NCBI RefSeq assembly: GCF_019633745.1
Contig: NZ_CP037968.1
Span: forward strand, 310,001 to 374,000
Reading direction: 5' to 3'
DNA from: Methanofollis formosanus
Lineage (GTDB): Archaea; Halobacteriota; Methanomicrobia; Methanomicrobiales; Methanofollaceae
Length of the DNA: 64,000 nucleotides
The position numbers were made by a program, and so were the translations under genes. Positions 53,883 to 63,198 of the stretch are shown piece by piece; position 1 is the first letter of the stretch, and each line of letters begins with the position of its first letter. The notes beneath the pieces are model-generated. The model was not told where the DNA came from, ran no database searches, and saw only the letters and a program-made list of their open reading frames with translations.

Positions 53883-56312
53883 TTACACACCCCTTGTCCG
53901 CAGAATTGTCCAGAGGAGAGGGAGCCGTGCCCATCCGAAGATCGGGACGATCGCTCTCTCCACCTCATCTCGCGTACGTGGTTTTCCATTTGTTCTGACG
54001 TTTCCCGCCACCTGATACTTCAGGTACGGCAGGTATCGCTTCCGGCGTATCCGTTCAAGACACTGTTTGTCCAGGGGCCTCTCACCAAGATCTGCAAAGG
54101 TGTCCTCCCAGAGGTCGTTGAGGGTATGGACAAATGATCGTGAGACGATCTGCTCATCCACATAGGTCTCAAGTGCCAGTCCAGAGTCCATCAACGTCGA
54201 GAACCCTTTCTCATAGCCGTTGTCCTCCCACCTGAGCGATTCCCCAAAGATTACGACCCGGTTCCGTCCGTCTTTCTTTGCCCGCTGCAGAGATCTCTCT
54301 GCCTCTTCGACTGCGATCGACACCGGCAACTGCGGCGGGACGACAGCGATCCCGGCTGAGAGGGTGATCGCCGGGTTGGCACAGACATAACAGGTAAATT
54401 CGTCATGAAAACGCTGCGCAAACCTGAGGATATGGTCCCATGGGCCAAGAACAAGCAGGTCGTCGCCGCCCGAGTAGATCACGTAGAGACTCGGGACAAA
54501 GTGTTTCTTGCATTCAGGGCAGGGTTCGGCCTCAGAGTCGATCCAGGTATAGAAGACCGCAGGATCTCCTGGACGATCGCTGTCCGGTACTTCGATCTTC
54601 TGCGCGTGCTCCCTGCATTCCGGGCAGAGTCTCCGGTATACCCCGAACTCCTGGCAGAGCGTGGTGAGATATCCGGCAAAGAAGTACTGGAACCGGGTGC
54701 TGAGGGTGTAGATCCGTGAGATGCTCCGGTCATCTTTGGGAAGGCCAGCCGCCATGATCCGACCAAGCCTGTCCACATCGGCCTTGAACACCCCGATCTT
54801 TCTGTCGCCGGTGGCAAGATAGGCAAGGTCACTGAGAGTCAGGATCCGGGTGCCGCTGAGGGGGACGGTGTTGCCAAGGTACATAAATCCTGTCTCTTCC
54901 ACCCCGTCGATCAGGAACTCTGTGGAGTTGATCGTGATCACCGCCTCGCCAGGGCTGCAGTCCGGCCCCTCGGTGAGGTCGTAGGTGGTGGAGAGGCCGA
55001 ATTCATCGAATGCAAACCTGAGCCCTGTCCCTCTGAGAAGATATCGAGCCCTTGCGATGGCTGCTCCAAGAGCTTCGTGCGTCCTGCACTCGGCACAGGT
55101 GCCGTTAGGTGTCAAGGGCAGACCGCAGACCGGACAGAGGTCTGCGATCTCGTACACTCTGCCATGTGCCCTGAAGAGAGGATCACAGTCGATGAACTTC
55201 TGGAACTTCTTTCTGCCGACAATGGCGTTGAGATGATCGAGAAGTGACGGAAAATCTTTCATCTCCTCGCGCGAGCAGGGCAGAGATCCCACCACAAGCG
55301 AGAGGCTTCCCCCATTCTTCTGCAGGAGCGTCGTATTGATCTTCCTGGTGATCTGGCCGACTGCGTCATGCACTCTGCTGGTGTTTGGGAGGAGGAGCAG
55401 GAAGTTCCCGCCGGTGTTCCAGAGGATGTTGGCCTCGGTGGCATCAGCGGCCTCCACCATCTCCCTGGCCGTAGCGTCTGCAAGGAGGTTGAGCCAGAAT
55501 GACCGACCTCTGAGGCGTTTTGCCATCCCTTTCCGTGCGTCCTGAGGAGTGGCCACGCCAAAGATGAACGACTGGATCCCTGAGAGTCGACCCTGTACAA
55601 GGAGAAATGGAGAGGCCTTCTCCCTGAAATGGAGGCAGACTGCCAGGGCGGCGGTCGTCTTTGCATGGTCGTAAAGCGAAATGTCAGGGACGTTTACATA
55701 GGTCGCTGAAGGGATGAGGCTGGTGTACTTCCTGAGGAGGGCAAGGGCCGTCCCAAAGGTCGGCGGGTGACCTGCGGTCTCAAACTCTCTGACAAAGTGA
55801 TCCCAGAGATTTCTGTAGGGATTCCCCTCCTTGTATGATGTGGCATGGCTCTCTCTCGTCGGGAATGTGTCTTCCCGTTCAAGGGTGAGAGGTCTCAGGA
55901 GATGGTTCCACTGATACAGACTCTCCGAATGGTCGTGCATCCCGCTGAGTTGGACAGAGGGGAATACACTGATGAGAGGGTCATGTCTCGGGTCTCCTTT
56001 CCCTTCGCGGGGTTTGCGGTCCACTGCCGACGAGAGGTGATCTGCGTCCCGGATGATACGGGAGGAGGCGTGATACCGGGCCCTCTCCGGGAGATGGTGG
56101 TGAAGGACGAGATCTTCCACGACCGGGTCGTTCACATACGCTCTGACAAAGTCTGCACTCCATTTTGCATGGGCACCGTTTCTGCCAAAGTCCTCCTTTG
56201 AAAGCACGTTATATTGGCTGTCAGGCCGCACCCCGGCACGGTAGGAAAATTTCCCGATGTCGTGCAGGAGAGCTGCAAGAGCGATTTGGTCAACGTTGCA
56301 CTCTGTATTCAT
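53883..56312 (-). CDS. cas10: Cas10/Csm1, cyclic-oligoadenylate synthase and HD nuclease
   Basis: 809 residues. HD motif ALLHDIGKF (His17-Asp18) with a later NGAHAKWSADF helix forms the ssDNA nuclease. A zinc ribbon CPVCGLPLTPNGTCAEC lies near residue 390. The palm 2 active site YSGGDDLLVL has Gly615-Gly-Asp-Asp618, intact, so ATP should be turned into cyclic oligoadenylates when target RNA is bound. C-terminal helical D4 domain. It is the first gene of the minus-strand csm operon. Confidence 0.96.
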   Translation of the reverse strand: MNTECNVDQIALAALLHDIGKFSYRAGVRPDSQYNVLSKEDFGRNGAHAKWSADFVRAYVNDPVVEDLVLHHHLPERARYHASSRIIRDADHLSSAVDRKPREGKGDPRHDPLISVFPSVQLSGMHDHSESLYQWNHLLRPLTLEREDTFPTRESHATSYKEGNPYRNLWDHFVREFETAGHPPTFGTALALLRKYTSLIPSATYVNVPDISLYDHAKTTAALAVCLHFREKASPFLLVQGRLSGIQSFIFGVATPQDARKGMAKRLRGRSFWLNLLADATAREMVEAADATEANILWNTGGNFLLLLPNTSRVHDAVGQITRKINTTLLQKNGGSLSLVVGSLPCSREEMKDFPSLLDHLNAIVGRKKFQKFIDCDPLFRAHGRVYEIADLCPVCGLPLTPNGTCAECRTHEALGAAIARARYLLRGTGLRFAFDEFGLSTTYDLTEGPDCSPGEAVITINSTEFLIDGVEETGFMYLGNTVPLSGTRILTLSDLAYLATGDRKIGVFKADVDRLGRIMAAGLPKDDRSISRIYTLSTRFQYFFAGYLTTLCQEFGVYRRLCPECREHAQKIEVPDSDRPGDPAVFYTWIDSEAEPCPECKKHFVPSLYVIYSGGDDLLVLGPWDHILRFAQRFHDEFTCYVCANPAITLSAGIAVVPPQLPVSIAVEEAERSLQRAKKDGRNRVVIFGESLRWEDNGYEKGFSTLMDSGLALETYVDEQIVSRSFVHTLNDLWEDTFADLGERPLDKQCLERIRRKRYLPYLKYQVAGNVRTNGKPRTRDEVERAIVPIFGWARLPLLWTILRTRGV

Positions 56313-56829
56313 GTCGGTCTCGTTCTTTCATGGTCGTATCACAATCCTGGCAAAATATGTACGGGCTACAGCGAGGCACGCAAGCCACAATCGTGTGCCT
56401 TAGGAAATAGCAGTGGCTGCTTCTGATGTAGTGTGAAAATAAGATGCACGGAGGTCATGGGGTCATGAGGATCAACCGTATCTGGAGTGTTCTATGAAAC
56501 TCCTAACATTTTTCAGGCCAAACGGACCCCTCACTCTAGCCTTTTAGAAGTTGTTCCGATTGTATTGACATACAATCTGGACAATACTACATATATGTCA
56601 ATTTAATTAAATTTTTCGCCTTTTTTGGGGCACCAAATAAAAAATAGACATATTTGAGACTATATTTCTGCATATGGCGCATGGGTGGTGAACAAAAAAC
56701 AAATTCATTGCAGTGGGATGGAAAACAGAGACCTGGAAGGCTTTTGATCGTCCGTGGATCTCTGTACTCCGGGGAGATCCCGGTCGGAGACGTACCCTTC
56801 CCCTGCGGCACCCGCCTCCCCAGACACCC
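56313..56829. other. Intergenic region upstream of the csm operon
   Basis: No gene. The csm promoter must lie in the first ~100 bp. An AT-rich stretch at 56540-56665 (TTGTATTGACATACAAT at 56558-56574 is a 17-bp inverted repeat) separates it from the next gene. Confidence 0.45.
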
Positions 56830-56836
56830 TTATATA
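56830..56836 (+). promoter_or_regulatory. TATA box of the MBL-rhodanese gene
   Basis: TTATATA lies 33 bp before the ATG at 56869, with GGGGAGGGAC as ribosome site; the mRNA leader would be only a few bases to ~10 nt. Confidence 0.6.
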
Positions 56837-56868
56837 CCGCAACCCCCACCTCCCACCCGGGGAGGGAC

Positions 56869-58257
56869 ATGATCTTCGAGCAGATCGAATCTGAGGGACT
56901 GGCCCACTACTCGTACTTCATCGGGGCAGGGGGGGCCGCATTTGTCGTCGATCCGCGGCGGGACGTGGACGTCTATCTCGCTCTCGCCGCGGAGCACGGC
57001 GTCGGGATCACTCACATCTTCGAGACCCACCGCAACGAGGACTACTGCACCGGTGCGCTCGAACTCGCCGGAAAGACCGGTGCGGAGATCCTTCACGGGT
57101 CGGCCCTCGACTTCGCCTTCGGCCGCCCGGTGAAGGAGGGGGACGTCGTCGGCGTCGGACCGCTGGAGGTGCGGGTGATCGAGACGCCCGGCCACACCGA
57201 CGAGAGCATCTCCCTCGCGCTCGCCGAGGCCGGGCATGACGGGACGCCCTTCATGGTCTTCACCGGCGACGCCCTCTTTGCCGGTGACGTGGGGAGGACC
57301 GACTTCTTCAAAGACCGCCTGGAGGAGATGGCCGGCAAACTCTACGACTCGCTCCACACCAAAATACTCACCCTCGACGACGGCGTCATCGTCTGCCCGG
57401 CCCATGGCGCCGGGTCGGTCTGCGGCGGTGCGATCAGTGCCCGCCCGCTCACCACCGTCGGCCACGAGAAGAGGACGAACCCGCTCCTTCAACGCAGCAG
57501 GACCGATTTCATCGCCGCCAAGATCGCCGAGCACCACCCCATCCCTCCGTACTTCGCCACCATGGAGCGCTACAACCTCACCGGCCCGCCGCCCCTCGGA
57601 GAGGCCCCACCGATGCGGCCGATGACCGCCGACGCCCTTGAGAAAGCGGCCGGGCGGGGTGCCACCCTCGTCGACCTCAGAGGGCCTTCCGCCTTTGCCG
57701 GGGGCCACGTTCCCGGGAGCCTGAACATCTGGCAGACCGGAATTTCGGCATATCTCGGATATTATGCCGGATACGACCGGCCCATCATCCTCATCGACGA
57801 CGCAGCACCGGCCCCGCGCAACGCCGAGACGCAGGCCCGTCGCCTCGGGTTCGACACCATCGACGGCTACCTGGGCGGCGGGATGAGAGCATGGTACCGC
57901 AGTGGCCGCCCCATCGGCAGGTGCGGGACCTGTTCGGTCCACGAGGTCGACCTTGCGGCGGAAGGACAGTTCGTCCTCGACGTCAGGGAGACCGCCACCC
58001 GCCTGGCGGTCGGGGCGATTCCCGGATCTCATTCCATCCCGGTCGAGGAGATCGCGGGGAGGATCAGGGAGGTGCCGAGGTTCAAAAAGATCCTGGTCTA
58101 CTGCAACACCGGGTACAAAGGAAGCCTTGCAGCCTCGGTCCTTCTCAGGAACGGTTACCAGGACGTCACCAACATCCTGGGCGGGATGAGCGCCTGGATC
58201 GAGGCCGGGCGCGAGATCCGGAAAGAGACCGGAAAAGAGGCACTGCCGGCTGTGTAG
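56869..58257 (+). CDS. Metallo-beta-lactamase-fold protein with two rhodanese domains
   Basis: 462 residues. The N-terminal ~250 are an ETHE1-like MBL domain: ETHRNEDYCTGAL replaces the usual HxHxDH with a variant (His-Arg-Asn-Glu-Asp), then ETPGHTDESIS, FTGDALFAGDVGRTD and CPAHGAGS. Two rhodanese domains follow; the first (LVDLRGPSAFAGGHVPGS) lacks a clear active-site Cys, while the second has VYCNTGYKGSLAA with Cys in place. It likely handles persulfides or other sulfane sulfur. The MBL variant may reduce iron binding. Confidence 0.88.
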   Translation: MIFEQIESEGLAHYSYFIGAGGAAFVVDPRRDVDVYLALAAEHGVGITHIFETHRNEDYCTGALELAGKTGAEILHGSALDFAFGRPVKEGDVVGVGPLEVRVIETPGHTDESISLALAEAGHDGTPFMVFTGDALFAGDVGRTDFFKDRLEEMAGKLYDSLHTKILTLDDGVIVCPAHGAGSVCGGAISARPLTTVGHEKRTNPLLQRSRTDFIAAKIAEHHPIPPYFATMERYNLTGPPPLGEAPPMRPMTADALEKAAGRGATLVDLRGPSAFAGGHVPGSLNIWQTGISAYLGYYAGYDRPIILIDDAAPAPRNAETQARRLGFDTIDGYLGGGMRAWYRSGRPIGRCGTCSVHEVDLAAEGQFVLDVRETATRLAVGAIPGSHSIPVEEIAGRIREVPRFKKILVYCNTGYKGSLAASVLLRNGYQDVTNILGGMSAWIEAGREIRKETGKEALPAV

Positions 58258-58691
58258 GGTCAGGCACGAACGCCGGGTTCATCCCTGATTCCCATGAAAA
58301 TGATCCCGAAGATTGGGCTTTGTAGAAATCATCTTGACGGTTCTCTTCGCCGGGGGTAAGACCCGCCGGAGTCCCTATGACGAAGATAGCCGAGGGACGG
58401 CGATGGAGCGAGATCCCCACCGACTCTTCAGTCTTGAAAAGAGAGAGCAAGCAACGAGAAATATTCAGCCGGTATGCTTGAGGCGTGTTCTCGGCTCATG
58501 AATAATTTTACAGAGCCCGGGAATAGAATCAGCGAACGTTTCTGGCATCCGAGGATGTACCCCGCGCACTCCAGAAAAGGCGCGGGCTGGGAGTGGCGGC
58601 CACTCCCGGCATGACACGCCCGACAACGGTGCCGAAGGCACCGTTCCGATGAGGCGACACGCCGCGCCGTCAATCATCCGACCTGACCCAT
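58258..58691. repeat. Composite GC-palindrome intergenic element (inverted blocks)
   Basis: No gene. ATGAAAATGATCCCGAAGAT and TTTGTAGAAATCATCTTGAC lead to the hairpin GCCGGGGGTAAGACCCGCCGG with GACGAAGATAGCC. The block ACTCTTCAGTCTTGAAAAGA, GCAACGAGAAATATTCAGCC, GTATGCTTGAGGCGTG then follows to ATTTTACAGAGCCCGG (~58516), the reverse complement of the 12.6- and 26.4-kb copies. Confidence 0.7.
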
Positions 58692-59435
58692 TCAGGTCTC
58701 GGTCGTCTCGTTCTCTGTTGTCTCGTTCTCGGTCGTTTCGTTCTCGGAAGCCTCCTCGACGACCGCAACCGACGACGGGAGCATCACGGCATCGATCTCA
58801 TGGATGACGCCATTGCTCGCCTCGATGTCGGCCGTGATCACGGTGGCACCGTCCACCGTCACGACACCGTCGGTGATCGAGACATTCAGCATCTCGCCCT
58901 CGAGGGTCTCGAGCGTCTCGAGACCTTCGAGAGACGCTGCATCGTACTCGCCGGGCACCACATGATACTGCAGCACGCTGGTGAGTTCGGTGGTGTTGGC
59001 CAGGAGATCATCGAGGGTGCCGGCAGGCAACGCCTCGAAGGCCGCGTCGTTCGGTGCGAAGACGGTGTACGGCCCCTCCTCCTGGAGTGCGGTCGTCAGG
59101 TCGGCCGTATCGAGCGCCGTCAGCAAGGTGGTGAAGGTTCCGGCATCGGTGGCGACCCCGATGATATCAGCGGTTGTCGCGGTCTCGTTGTCAGCTTCGG
59201 TCCCGGTCTCATTGACGGCCTCAGTCTCGTTCTCTGCCATGGTCTCTGTTTCAGCCACCGTCTCAGTCATGGTCTCTGTTTCGGTCACTGTCTCAGTCTC
59301 TTCTCCGACGGGCACAGTCGTCGTAACCTCGGTCGGCGACGGCGTCTGGCCCTCCGGCGAGGTGCTCGTACACCCGCAGACCATCAGTGCGGCTACGAGT
59401 GCTGCAAGCACCAGGAGTGTCCATTTCCCACTCAT
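58692..59435 (-). CDS. Fasciclin (FAS1) domain lipoprotein
   Basis: 247 residues. Lipobox in LMVCGCTST; then a long low-complexity stalk of Thr/Glu/Val (TETMTETVAETETMAENETE). One FAS1 domain (GTFTTLLTALDTADLTTALQ, YTVFAPNDAAFEALPAG, YHVVPGEYDA, NGVIHEIDAVMLP) follows, and a short NETTENETTE tail. Anchored on the outer face of the membrane and probably adhesive. Confidence 0.9.
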   Translation of the reverse strand: MSGKWTLLVLAALVAALMVCGCTSTSPEGQTPSPTEVTTTVPVGEETETVTETETMTETVAETETMAENETEAVNETGTEADNETATTADIIGVATDAGTFTTLLTALDTADLTTALQEEGPYTVFAPNDAAFEALPAGTLDDLLANTTELTSVLQYHVVPGEYDAASLEGLETLETLEGEMLNVSITDGVVTVDGATVITADIEASNGVIHEIDAVMLPSSVAVVEEASENETTENETTENETTET

Positions 59436-59456
59436 GGATGTGTCCCCCCCACAGGG

Positions 59457-61598
59457 TTATCCTCTCTTCATAATTTGCTCCATATAGTCTTTCCCCCATG
59501 GGACCCGCTCGCCTGCGATGACCTCCCTGAGCGTCGAGGTGTCGGTCACCGGTTGTTCGCATGCCGGCCCCCTGCAGAGATAGGTCACCGGCTTCCCTCT
59601 GTCGAGATCCATCTCACGGGTGTGGGGGGCGACCTCGTTGAGCACCGTCTCGTTCTGGCGGTCTCGCAGGACGACCGAGGTGTACGGGAGATAATAACCT
59701 TTCAGGACGTCGAGGAACTGCGTCGTCCTTTTGTCGTCTCTCTCTCCGGCGACCACCACCTCATAGGAATGAGAGAGAGCCGAGAGCAGGGCGTCCATGT
59801 ACCCGGCATAGGACGACGGCCGCTCGGAGGCCATCGTCGAGAAGGCCCCGAGGCCCGAGGAGGCGATCTGTGCGTACCGGGTGCTGCCGGTCAGGCGGTA
59901 CAGGGTGAGCAGCGCGGTGAGGGCAAGGGAGTTTCCTGACGGCACCGCCCCATCGTATGCCTCTTTTCTCCTGAGGATCAACGCTTCGCCGCCTCTTGGC
60001 GAGGTGAAGAACCCGCCCTCGGCTTCGTCCCAGAAGAGGTCGATCATGCGGTCGGCAAGAAGGCGGGCCTCCCGCAGGTACGTCCCGTCGAAGGTGGCCG
60101 GATAGAGCTCGGTGAGTGCCCAGACCAGCGCGGCATAGTCGTTGAGCATGCCGGGGACCGCCGTCTCGCCGTCCCGGTACCGGTGGAAGAGTTTTCCGTC
60201 TTCATCCCGCATCCGGCCGATCAGAAACCCGGTTGCGGTCTCGGCCGCCTCGATGTAACGCTCCTCATCAAAGACCGCCCCGGCCCTGGCCAGCGCTGCG
60301 ATCATAAAGGCGTTCCAGTCGAGGAGCACCTTGTCGTCGACTGAGGGCCGCGGTCTGTGGGAGCGTGCCGAGAGGAGGATCTTCCTGGCGTCCTCGAGTT
60401 TGGTCCGCACCTCCTCCTCCCGCATCGCAAACTCCTCCGCAAGGTCGGCCACCGGCACCCGCTGGTGCAGGATGTTCACCCCCGGCACCGGTCCCTCGCT
60501 CTTGAGGCTATGGCCGATGCCGTATGCCCTGACAAAGAGGTCGGTGTCGGCGGGGCCGAGGAGCGCCTCCACGTCCTCGGCGGTCCAGAGATAGAACTTC
60601 CCCTCGACGCCCTCGCTGTCTGCGTCTTCGGCCGTATAAAACGCTCCGTCCGGCGACTGCAGGTCCCTGAGCACGTACTCGAAGACCTCGTCGGCGACCT
60701 CCCGGTAGAACGGTTCCCTGGTCGCCTCATATGCCTCGGTGCAGGCAAGGGCGAGGAAGGCCTGGTCGTAGAGCATCTTCTCGAAATGAGGCACCACCCA
60801 TTCGGCGTCGGTGGTGTAGCGGTGGATCCCGTAGCCGATCTGGTCGAAGATCCCGCCCCTCCGGATCGCTCGCAGCGTCTCTTCGGCCATATCGAGCGCT
60901 TTTTCCTCTCCGGTCTCGCTCCAGTAGCGTATGAGAAACTGGAGCGTGTGCGGTGCCGGGAACTTCGGGGCGTTGTCGAAGCCTGCGTTGTTCTGGTCGT
61001 ATCGCCGGATCAACTCCCGGTAGGTCCGGTGGATAAGGTCGATCCCGGGTTCGGTACCGGTCTTCCTGCCCGTCTGCGCACGGATCAGCCGTTCCCTGAT
61101 CTCATCGGCCGAGGCGACGACGTCTTTGCGCTGATCGGCCCAGAGTTTCTGGATCCGCGGGACCAATTCGAAGAGCCCGGTCATCCCGAACCGCGACTCC
61201 TTCGGGATATAGGTGGCCGCATAGAACGGAAGTCTCTCAGGCGTCAGGATGACGTTCAGGGGCCACCCCCCCGTCCCGGTGAGCGAGAGACATGCCTCCA
61301 TATAGACGGCGTCGATGTCGGGCCGCTCCTCCCGGTCGACCTTGATCGGGACAAAGGTCTCGTTGAGCAACGCTGCCACCTCGGGATCTTCGAACGACTC
61401 CTCTGCCATCACATGGCACCAGTGACAGGTCGAGTACCCGATCGAGAGAAAGATCGGTTTGTTTTCACGCCGTGCGAGTTCGAACGCCTCTTCGCCCCAC
61501 GGATGCCAGTCCACCGGGTTATAGGCGTGCTGCAACAGGTACGGACTCTTCTCTCCGATAAGATGGTTCGGCTTGGGCCGGTTCTTCTCCCCTTCCAT
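59457..61598 (-). CDS. DUF255 thioredoxin-fold / six-hairpin glycosidase-like protein (YyaL/SPATA20 family)
   Basis: 713 residues from ATG 61598 (GAGGGGGGC 7 nt upstream). The N-terminal thioredoxin domain has [13 protein letters not shown] and [16 protein letters not shown], the family signature CHWC. The rest is an (alpha/alpha)6-barrel as in N-acylglucosamine 2-epimerases ([42 protein letters not shown]). Widely conserved with no confirmed reaction. Confidence 0.92.
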   Translation of the reverse strand: MEGEKNRPKPNHLIGEKSPYLLQHAYNPVDWHPWGEEAFELARRENKPIFLSIGYSTCHWCHVMAEESFEDPEVAALLNETFVPIKVDREERPDIDAVYMEACLSLTGTGGWPLNVILTPERLPFYAATYIPKESRFGMTGLFELVPRIQKLWADQRKDVVASADEIRERLIRAQTGRKTGTEPGIDLIHRTYRELIRRYDQNNAGFDNAPKFPAPHTLQFLIRYWSETGEEKALDMAEETLRAIRRGGIFDQIGYGIHRYTTDAEWVVPHFEKMLYDQAFLALACTEAYEATREPFYREVADEVFEYVLRDLQSPDGAFYTAEDADSEGVEGKFYLWTAEDVEALLGPADTDLFVRAYGIGHSLKSEGPVPGVNILHQRVPVADLAEEFAMREEEVRTKLEDARKILLSARSHRPRPSVDDKVLLDWNAFMIAALARAGAVFDEERYIEAAETATGFLIGRMRDEDGKLFHRYRDGETAVPGMLNDYAALVWALTELYPATFDGTYLREARLLADRMIDLFWDEAEGGFFTSPRGGEALILRRKEAYDGAVPSGNSLALTALLTLYRLTGSTRYAQIASSGLGAFSTMASERPSSYAGYMDALLSALSHSYEVVVAGERDDKRTTQFLDVLKGYYLPYTSVVLRDRQNETVLNEVAPHTREMDLDRGKPVTYLCRGPACEQPVTDTSTLREVIAGERVPWGKDYMEQIMKRG

Positions 61599-61727
61599 GT
61601 CTGCCCCCCTCACCTACCTCCTGCCACACTCTCTATATCAGTCTTTCCCGTCGGCCCCGACACCCTTAATCACCATCTCGTTGAAATGGTATGAAAAACA
61701 CTGAAAACCAGTATGGTGGTTTCAAGT

Positions 61728-63041
61728 ATGGGCAAAAACTTCATAGAACGTCATTTCAGACTGAGCGAACAGGGCACGTCGGTCAAAAAAGAGTTTGTCG
61801 GCGGCCTTGTCACATTCATGACGATGGCTTACATCATCGTCGTCAACCCGGCGATCCTTGAGGCGGCGGGTATGCCCTTCGGACCGGCGATGGTTGCGAC
61901 GATCCTCTCGGCCATCTTCGGGACAGTGATCATGGGAATCTACGCCAACCGGCCGTTTGCGATCGCTCCTTATATGGGAGAGAACGCCTTCGTCGCCTAC
62001 ACGGTCTGCGGCGTCCTCGGCTATTCGTGGCAGACGGCCCTTGGTGCGGTCTTCATCTCGGGCGTGCTCCTGACCATTCTCACGCTCACGAAGTCCAGGA
62101 ACATCATGGCCGCGGCCGTGCCCCACAACCTCAAGATCAGTTTTGCCGTGGGCATCGGGATGTTCATCACCTTCATTGGGCTGGTGAACTCGAAGATCGT
62201 CGTCCTCGGGGTCGAAGGGGCGCCGCTCCACATCGGGCCGGTCACCTCGCCCGAGGTGCTGATCGCCGTCGTCGGCTTCCTGGTCATGGCGGCCCTGATG
62301 ATCCGGAAAGTGAAAGGCGCGGTCCTCATCGGGATCCTCTCGGCGGCGCTGCTCGCCTTTGCCACCGGGGTCGCCAGGGCCCCTGCACAGATCGTCAGCA
62401 TGCCCCCCGACGTCTCGGCGGTCTTCCTCCAGCTCGACGTGATGGGTGCGCTCTCCTGGGGGTTCTTTGCGGTCATCCTCACGATGTTCACGATGGACTT
62501 CCTGGACACGATGGGGACGCTCATCGGGGCTTCGGCAAAGGCAGGGTTCCTGGACGAGAATGGAAACCTGCCTGAGATCGAGAAGCCCTTCCTCGCCGAC
62601 TCGCTCGCAACGGTCTTTGGCGCCGTCGCCGGGACGACGACGAGCGGCACCTTCGTCGAGTCGGCGGCCGGGATCGAGGAGGGAGGACGGACCGGGCTCT
62701 GTGCGCTGGTCGTCGCCGCCTTCTTCGCGCTCGGGCTCTTCTTCTCCCCGCTCTTTGCCGCCATTCCGGCCGCGGCCACCGGCCCGGCGCTGATCATCGT
62801 CGGGATCCTGATGATGTCGGCGGTGAAGGACCTGGACTTCGAGGACTATGCCGAGGCGATCCCGGCGTTTGCCGTCATCGTGCTGATGAGCTTCACCTAC
62901 AACATGGGTGTCGGGCTCTGCGCCGGTTTCGTCCTCTTCCCGCTCCTCAAGATCGTGCAGGGGAAGGTGCGTGACGTCAGGCCGGCGGCATGGGTGCTCT
63001 TCCTGCTCTGTCTGGCTTTCTTCATCTTCTATCCTTACTAA
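61728..63041 (+). CDS. NCS2-family purine/xanthine-uracil permease (AzgA-like)
   Basis: 437 residues from ATG 61728, preceded by GGTGGT; ATG 61713 is in frame. About 12-14 helices. FVGGLVTFMTMAYIIVVNP and IAPYMGENAFVAY are hallmarks of AzgA-type hypoxanthine/adenine permeases, as are FLDTMGTLIGASAKAG and GTTTSGTFVESAAGIEEGGR. Proton-driven uptake of a purine base is expected. It is divergent from the DUF255 gene. Confidence 0.93.
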   Translation: MGKNFIERHFRLSEQGTSVKKEFVGGLVTFMTMAYIIVVNPAILEAAGMPFGPAMVATILSAIFGTVIMGIYANRPFAIAPYMGENAFVAYTVCGVLGYSWQTALGAVFISGVLLTILTLTKSRNIMAAAVPHNLKISFAVGIGMFITFIGLVNSKIVVLGVEGAPLHIGPVTSPEVLIAVVGFLVMAALMIRKVKGAVLIGILSAALLAFATGVARAPAQIVSMPPDVSAVFLQLDVMGALSWGFFAVILTMFTMDFLDTMGTLIGASAKAGFLDENGNLPEIEKPFLADSLATVFGAVAGTTTSGTFVESAAGIEEGGRTGLCALVVAAFFALGLFFSPLFAAIPAAATGPALIIVGILMMSAVKDLDFEDYAEAIPAFAVIVLMSFTYNMGVGLCAGFVLFPLLKIVQGKVRDVRPAAWVLFLLCLAFFIFYPY

Positions 63042-63198
63042 ATCACTCTTTTTTGGACTCTGTTGAAACGGGCGTGAGCCCCGGGCTCAAGCAGACGTGA
63101 TGAACATTCTTGTGGCTCCCCGGCGCGAGATGGCGGTGAAGATTCTGCGATGAGGGCAGTACGCCCGATTATCCATCAAGAACTGATCAGGCAACCGT

